From Balneolaceae bacterium UBA1514 (lineage in GTDB: Bacteria > Bacteroidota > Rhodothermia > Balneolales > Balneolaceae), in contig DCQQ01000011.1 in assembly GCA_002323515.1 (NCBI GenBank), forward strand, positions 15,420 through 37,269: 21,850 nt of DNA, written 5' to 3'. Below the pieces are notes generated by a model that saw only the letters and a program-made list of their open reading frames with translations, was not told the DNA's origin and made no database searches. Position 1 is the stretch's first letter, and every line of letters starts with the position of its first letter. Below, one piece after another: positions 19,808-21,850 of this stretch. The translations under genes were made by a program, and so were the position numbers.

Positions 19808-21850
19808 CTAAAAAAAACGTGAGAGGGAAATACCTGGATACAATCCGGGGGCATCTAATCGATATGAAAGATCTAGTCGAATTAGACTAAAAATGTTGCT
19901 TAATGAAACGCCAATCTCAGTGTGTACCCCCTTCGTGCTTCGTAACATAGTACCTGGAAACTCCTGAATATAAATCAATTGCTCAGAGTTTTCCCAGGTT
20001 TTACCTACACCGCCAAAAGCAATAATACTCAACCCTTTTTTACCTGCCCCTTTCCTACCTAATGCTTCCAGTGGAATGGACCGAAAGTTGTGTTCCGCAT
20101 ATATAGATGCATAACTCGCCCCTTCGTAGGGGGTAAATATTTTCGTTTTAAACACCCCAAAAGGTCCAAATACCCCCAAGGCGGTATCTAAGGCTCCATT
20201 ACGCTGAATAGGAATTCTCCCAACAAAACTACCGGCATTTATTTTCACATCTAAGACATTAGGAATGAGCCTACGCTTATAAAAGGTTTTAAAACGCTGA
20301 TACAATTCTAATTCAAATCTAGCAAAGTCCCAATCGCTACCAAGCACTTCATGCGATGTTTCTATACCGAGATATAGATTATTTGCTTCAACTACTCCTA
20401 GGGCCTCTTTTCCATTTCCTCCCTCAATTTCGATGGTAATTGATGATAATCGACCATTATCTATAGGTGGATTCATTCGTGCATTATTGTCACTAGCCCT
20501 AAGGTCATAGCTTGTTTTATAATCAATACTACTATGATTTTCTATAGAATAATAAAGACGCGCATCCGAACGCCGCCCAAGAATGGCACCTTTCATTCGA
20601 TGTGTGAATCCAATTTTTGAGTACTCATTACGGTAATAATCATTGTAATCGTCAAAACCAAAAAGAATGGGAACAGCCTGTATTGTACTAGGATAGTAGG
20701 TATTGTTTAGACGCGGATTGGTAATTTTACCGGATTGCGCCCAAATTCTATTTCTCCGATTTTCTGGATCTAAAACCCACTCTCCCTTAATTCTTGGACT
20801 CCATTCTTTGTAACCAAAACTATATCCTACTACCGCTTTTAGTTCTAATCTATCTTTTTCAATAAAACGTCGTTCCAAACCTATACCAGCATATAAAGCA
20901 TCTACACGGTTATATAGTGCTTCTACTACCATATTTTGAGTCACTCTAGACCAAGCCTGCCCAAAAAAACTAGACTCTTTAGTTGTCTCTTGGCGTTCAT
21001 CTTCCTCTTCCATCATTACAAACTTGGCCAAAAAGCCCGTTGGTTGGAAAGATTTTTCAAGACTAGCCGTGCTATCTAAATTGGCATAAGCACTTTCTTC
21101 AATATTTGATAAAGGCACTACATCCAAACTTCGAACAAACAAAGAATCCGATGACTGTATCGATGTAGAATCTACAGTAAATGTGTTTTCTAAAAAAAAG
21201 ACTTGGTCTTGTACAGATTGATTAACCACATAATCACTCAACTTAGATATTTGTTTAAAACCAATGGGTGGAAATTGTAGGCCTGGTAAACCAATCTCAA
21301 TTTCTCCATCTAATCGAAAATCTACCGGCAACCAAAATTCCCCTCCAAAATTTGAGTATTGTTGCTCGTAAAAAATATTGAACTCTTGAATAGGTGGAGG
21401 GAAAACTACTACTTCATTAGGTTTTAATCGAACATTTAATAGTGCAAAGGCCTCATCTAACACTTGTATAGTCCCCGTGAAAAGTGGTTGAAGTTCACGC
21501 TTAGGACTTACTTCAATCTCATACACAATTGCATCATCTATGCTATTATAATCCAGCAAGGTAAAGTGGTAATAGTCCAATGCTTCGGGGTGAGTAATGC
21601 CCACCATATTAAAGCCTGTTATATCCAAATTATCGCCATAAAAATTAGGTGTATAACTTACACCTGCAAAGTTACTTGCCTCATCTATATTAGCCGTCTG
21701 CCTCTTGGACTTTAATATTTCTCTAACTCCTTTCTCTCTATCCCAATAAAGCTCAGATAAGCTCTCAATAATTGATACAATGGCAGTATCTCTTTTGATT
21801 TGTTGCCGAGTATAAGCGTCCGCTTTATACCTATTCAAATTTGAGCGCCA
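19808..21850 (-). CDS. DUF5686-family outer-membrane protein, N-terminus cut by window
   Basis: The frame stays open to the right edge, giving 680 residues without the start; upstream of position 21838 it continues as W-R-S-N. The early part (RYKADAYTRQQIK, then ELYWDREKGVREIL and FNMVGITHPEALDYYHF) resembles DUF5686 proteins. In complete members this region follows a signal peptide and a carboxypeptidase-regulatory-like domain, both of which would lie beyond the window. A beta-rich middle (about residues 85-220 of the visible part) is followed by a Ser/Glu-rich linker (about 245-285, with EEEDERQ). A long barrel-like region then ends in PGISLSRFF, a typical outer-membrane terminal Phe. Its function is not established; it is probably an envelope or surface protein. 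A TTG at 21838 could be mistaken for the start. Confidence 0.8.
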   Translation of the reverse strand, partial: WRSNLNRYKADAYTRQQIKRDTAIVSIIESLSELYWDREKGVREILKSKRQTANIDEASNFAGVSYTPNFYGDNLDITGFNMVGITHPEALDYYHFTLLDYNSIDDAIVYEIEVSPKRELQPLFTGTIQVLDEAFALLNVRLKPNEVVVFPPPIQEFNIFYEQQYSNFGGEFWLPVDFRLDGEIEIGLPGLQFPPIGFKQISKLSDYVVNQSVQDQVFFLENTFTVDSTSIQSSDSLFVRSLDVVPLSNIEESAYANLDSTASLEKSFQPTGFLAKFVMMEEEDERQETTKESSFFGQAWSRVTQNMVVEALYNRVDALYAGIGLERRFIEKDRLELKAVVGYSFGYKEWSPRIKGEWVLDPENRRNRIWAQSGKITNPRLNNTYYPSTIQAVPILFGFDDYNDYYRNEYSKIGFTHRMKGAILGRRSDARLYYSIENHSSIDYKTSYDLRASDNNARMNPPIDNGRLSSITIEIEGGNGKEALGVVEANNLYLGIETSHEVLGSDWDFARFELELYQRFKTFYKRRLIPNVLDVKINAGSFVGRIPIQRNGALDTALGVFGPFGVFKTKIFTPYEGASYASIYAEHNFRSIPLEALGRKGAGKKGLSIIAFGGVGKTWENSEQLIYIQEFPGTMLRSTKGVHTEIGVSLSNIFSLIRLDLSYRLDAPGLYPGISLSRFF

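Noticed and set aside
19808..21838. Complete gene starting with a TTG at 21838
   Set aside because: The reading frame continues to the right edge, and the family normally has a signal peptide and an extra N-terminal domain, so this is a truncated view.

Overview
The window looks like a chromosomal segment from a Bacteroidota-type bacterium, most likely of the Balneolota/Rhodothermota side (for example a Balneola relative). This rests on the gene families: a DUF4292-type lipoprotein next to an EnvC-like protein, a DUF5686-type outer-membrane protein, a YpdA-like oxidoreductase, a Bacteroidota-style GNAT-argG-argC order, and sparse Shine-Dalgarno sequences with promoter elements close to TAnnTTTG. 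Base composition is evenly AT-rich. I see no mobile element, integrase, prophage gene or CRISPR array. The genus is inference.

Layout. Positions 1-2577 (minus) are the start of an arginine-biosynthesis operon: a GNAT acetyltransferase (probable N-acyl-glutamate synthase), argG, and argC, which runs off the left edge. Positions 2837-8325 (plus) are a tight five-gene operon whose genes overlap or nearly touch: a secreted TPR protein, a DUF4292/LolB-like lipoprotein, an EnvC-like coiled-coil LytM protein that has lost its zinc ligands, a small four-helix membrane protein, and a secreted M28-family peptidase with a fibronectin-like tail. A Ppx/GppA phosphatase with an HD domain (8339-9946, minus) is divergent from a YpdA-like flavoprotein (10030-10986, plus), with a perfect palindrome between them. 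A small SRP RNA gene (11027-11124, minus) with a good promoter follows.

Positions 11180-18339 (minus) hold what I think is the most interesting part: four co-directional genes for a secreted Ig/fibronectin-like protein, a periplasmic FecR-domain protein, a large outer-membrane beta-barrel with Ig-like N-terminal domains, and a CHASE2 adenylate cyclase. Topologically this reads as an outer-membrane-to-cytoplasm signalling cluster in which an envelope signal would be sensed by CHASE2 and turned into cAMP. That function is inferred from domains and gene order. Just upstream lie tRNA-Ala(GGC) and its strong terminator. The right end has an OmpA-family lipoprotein with calcium-binding-type TSP3 repeats (plus) and its terminator, then a DUF5686-family outer-membrane protein (minus) cut by the right edge.

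Gene starts were chosen individually. Several genes seem to use TTG or lack a Shine-Dalgarno sequence, so some starts are uncertain and this is noted entry by entry.
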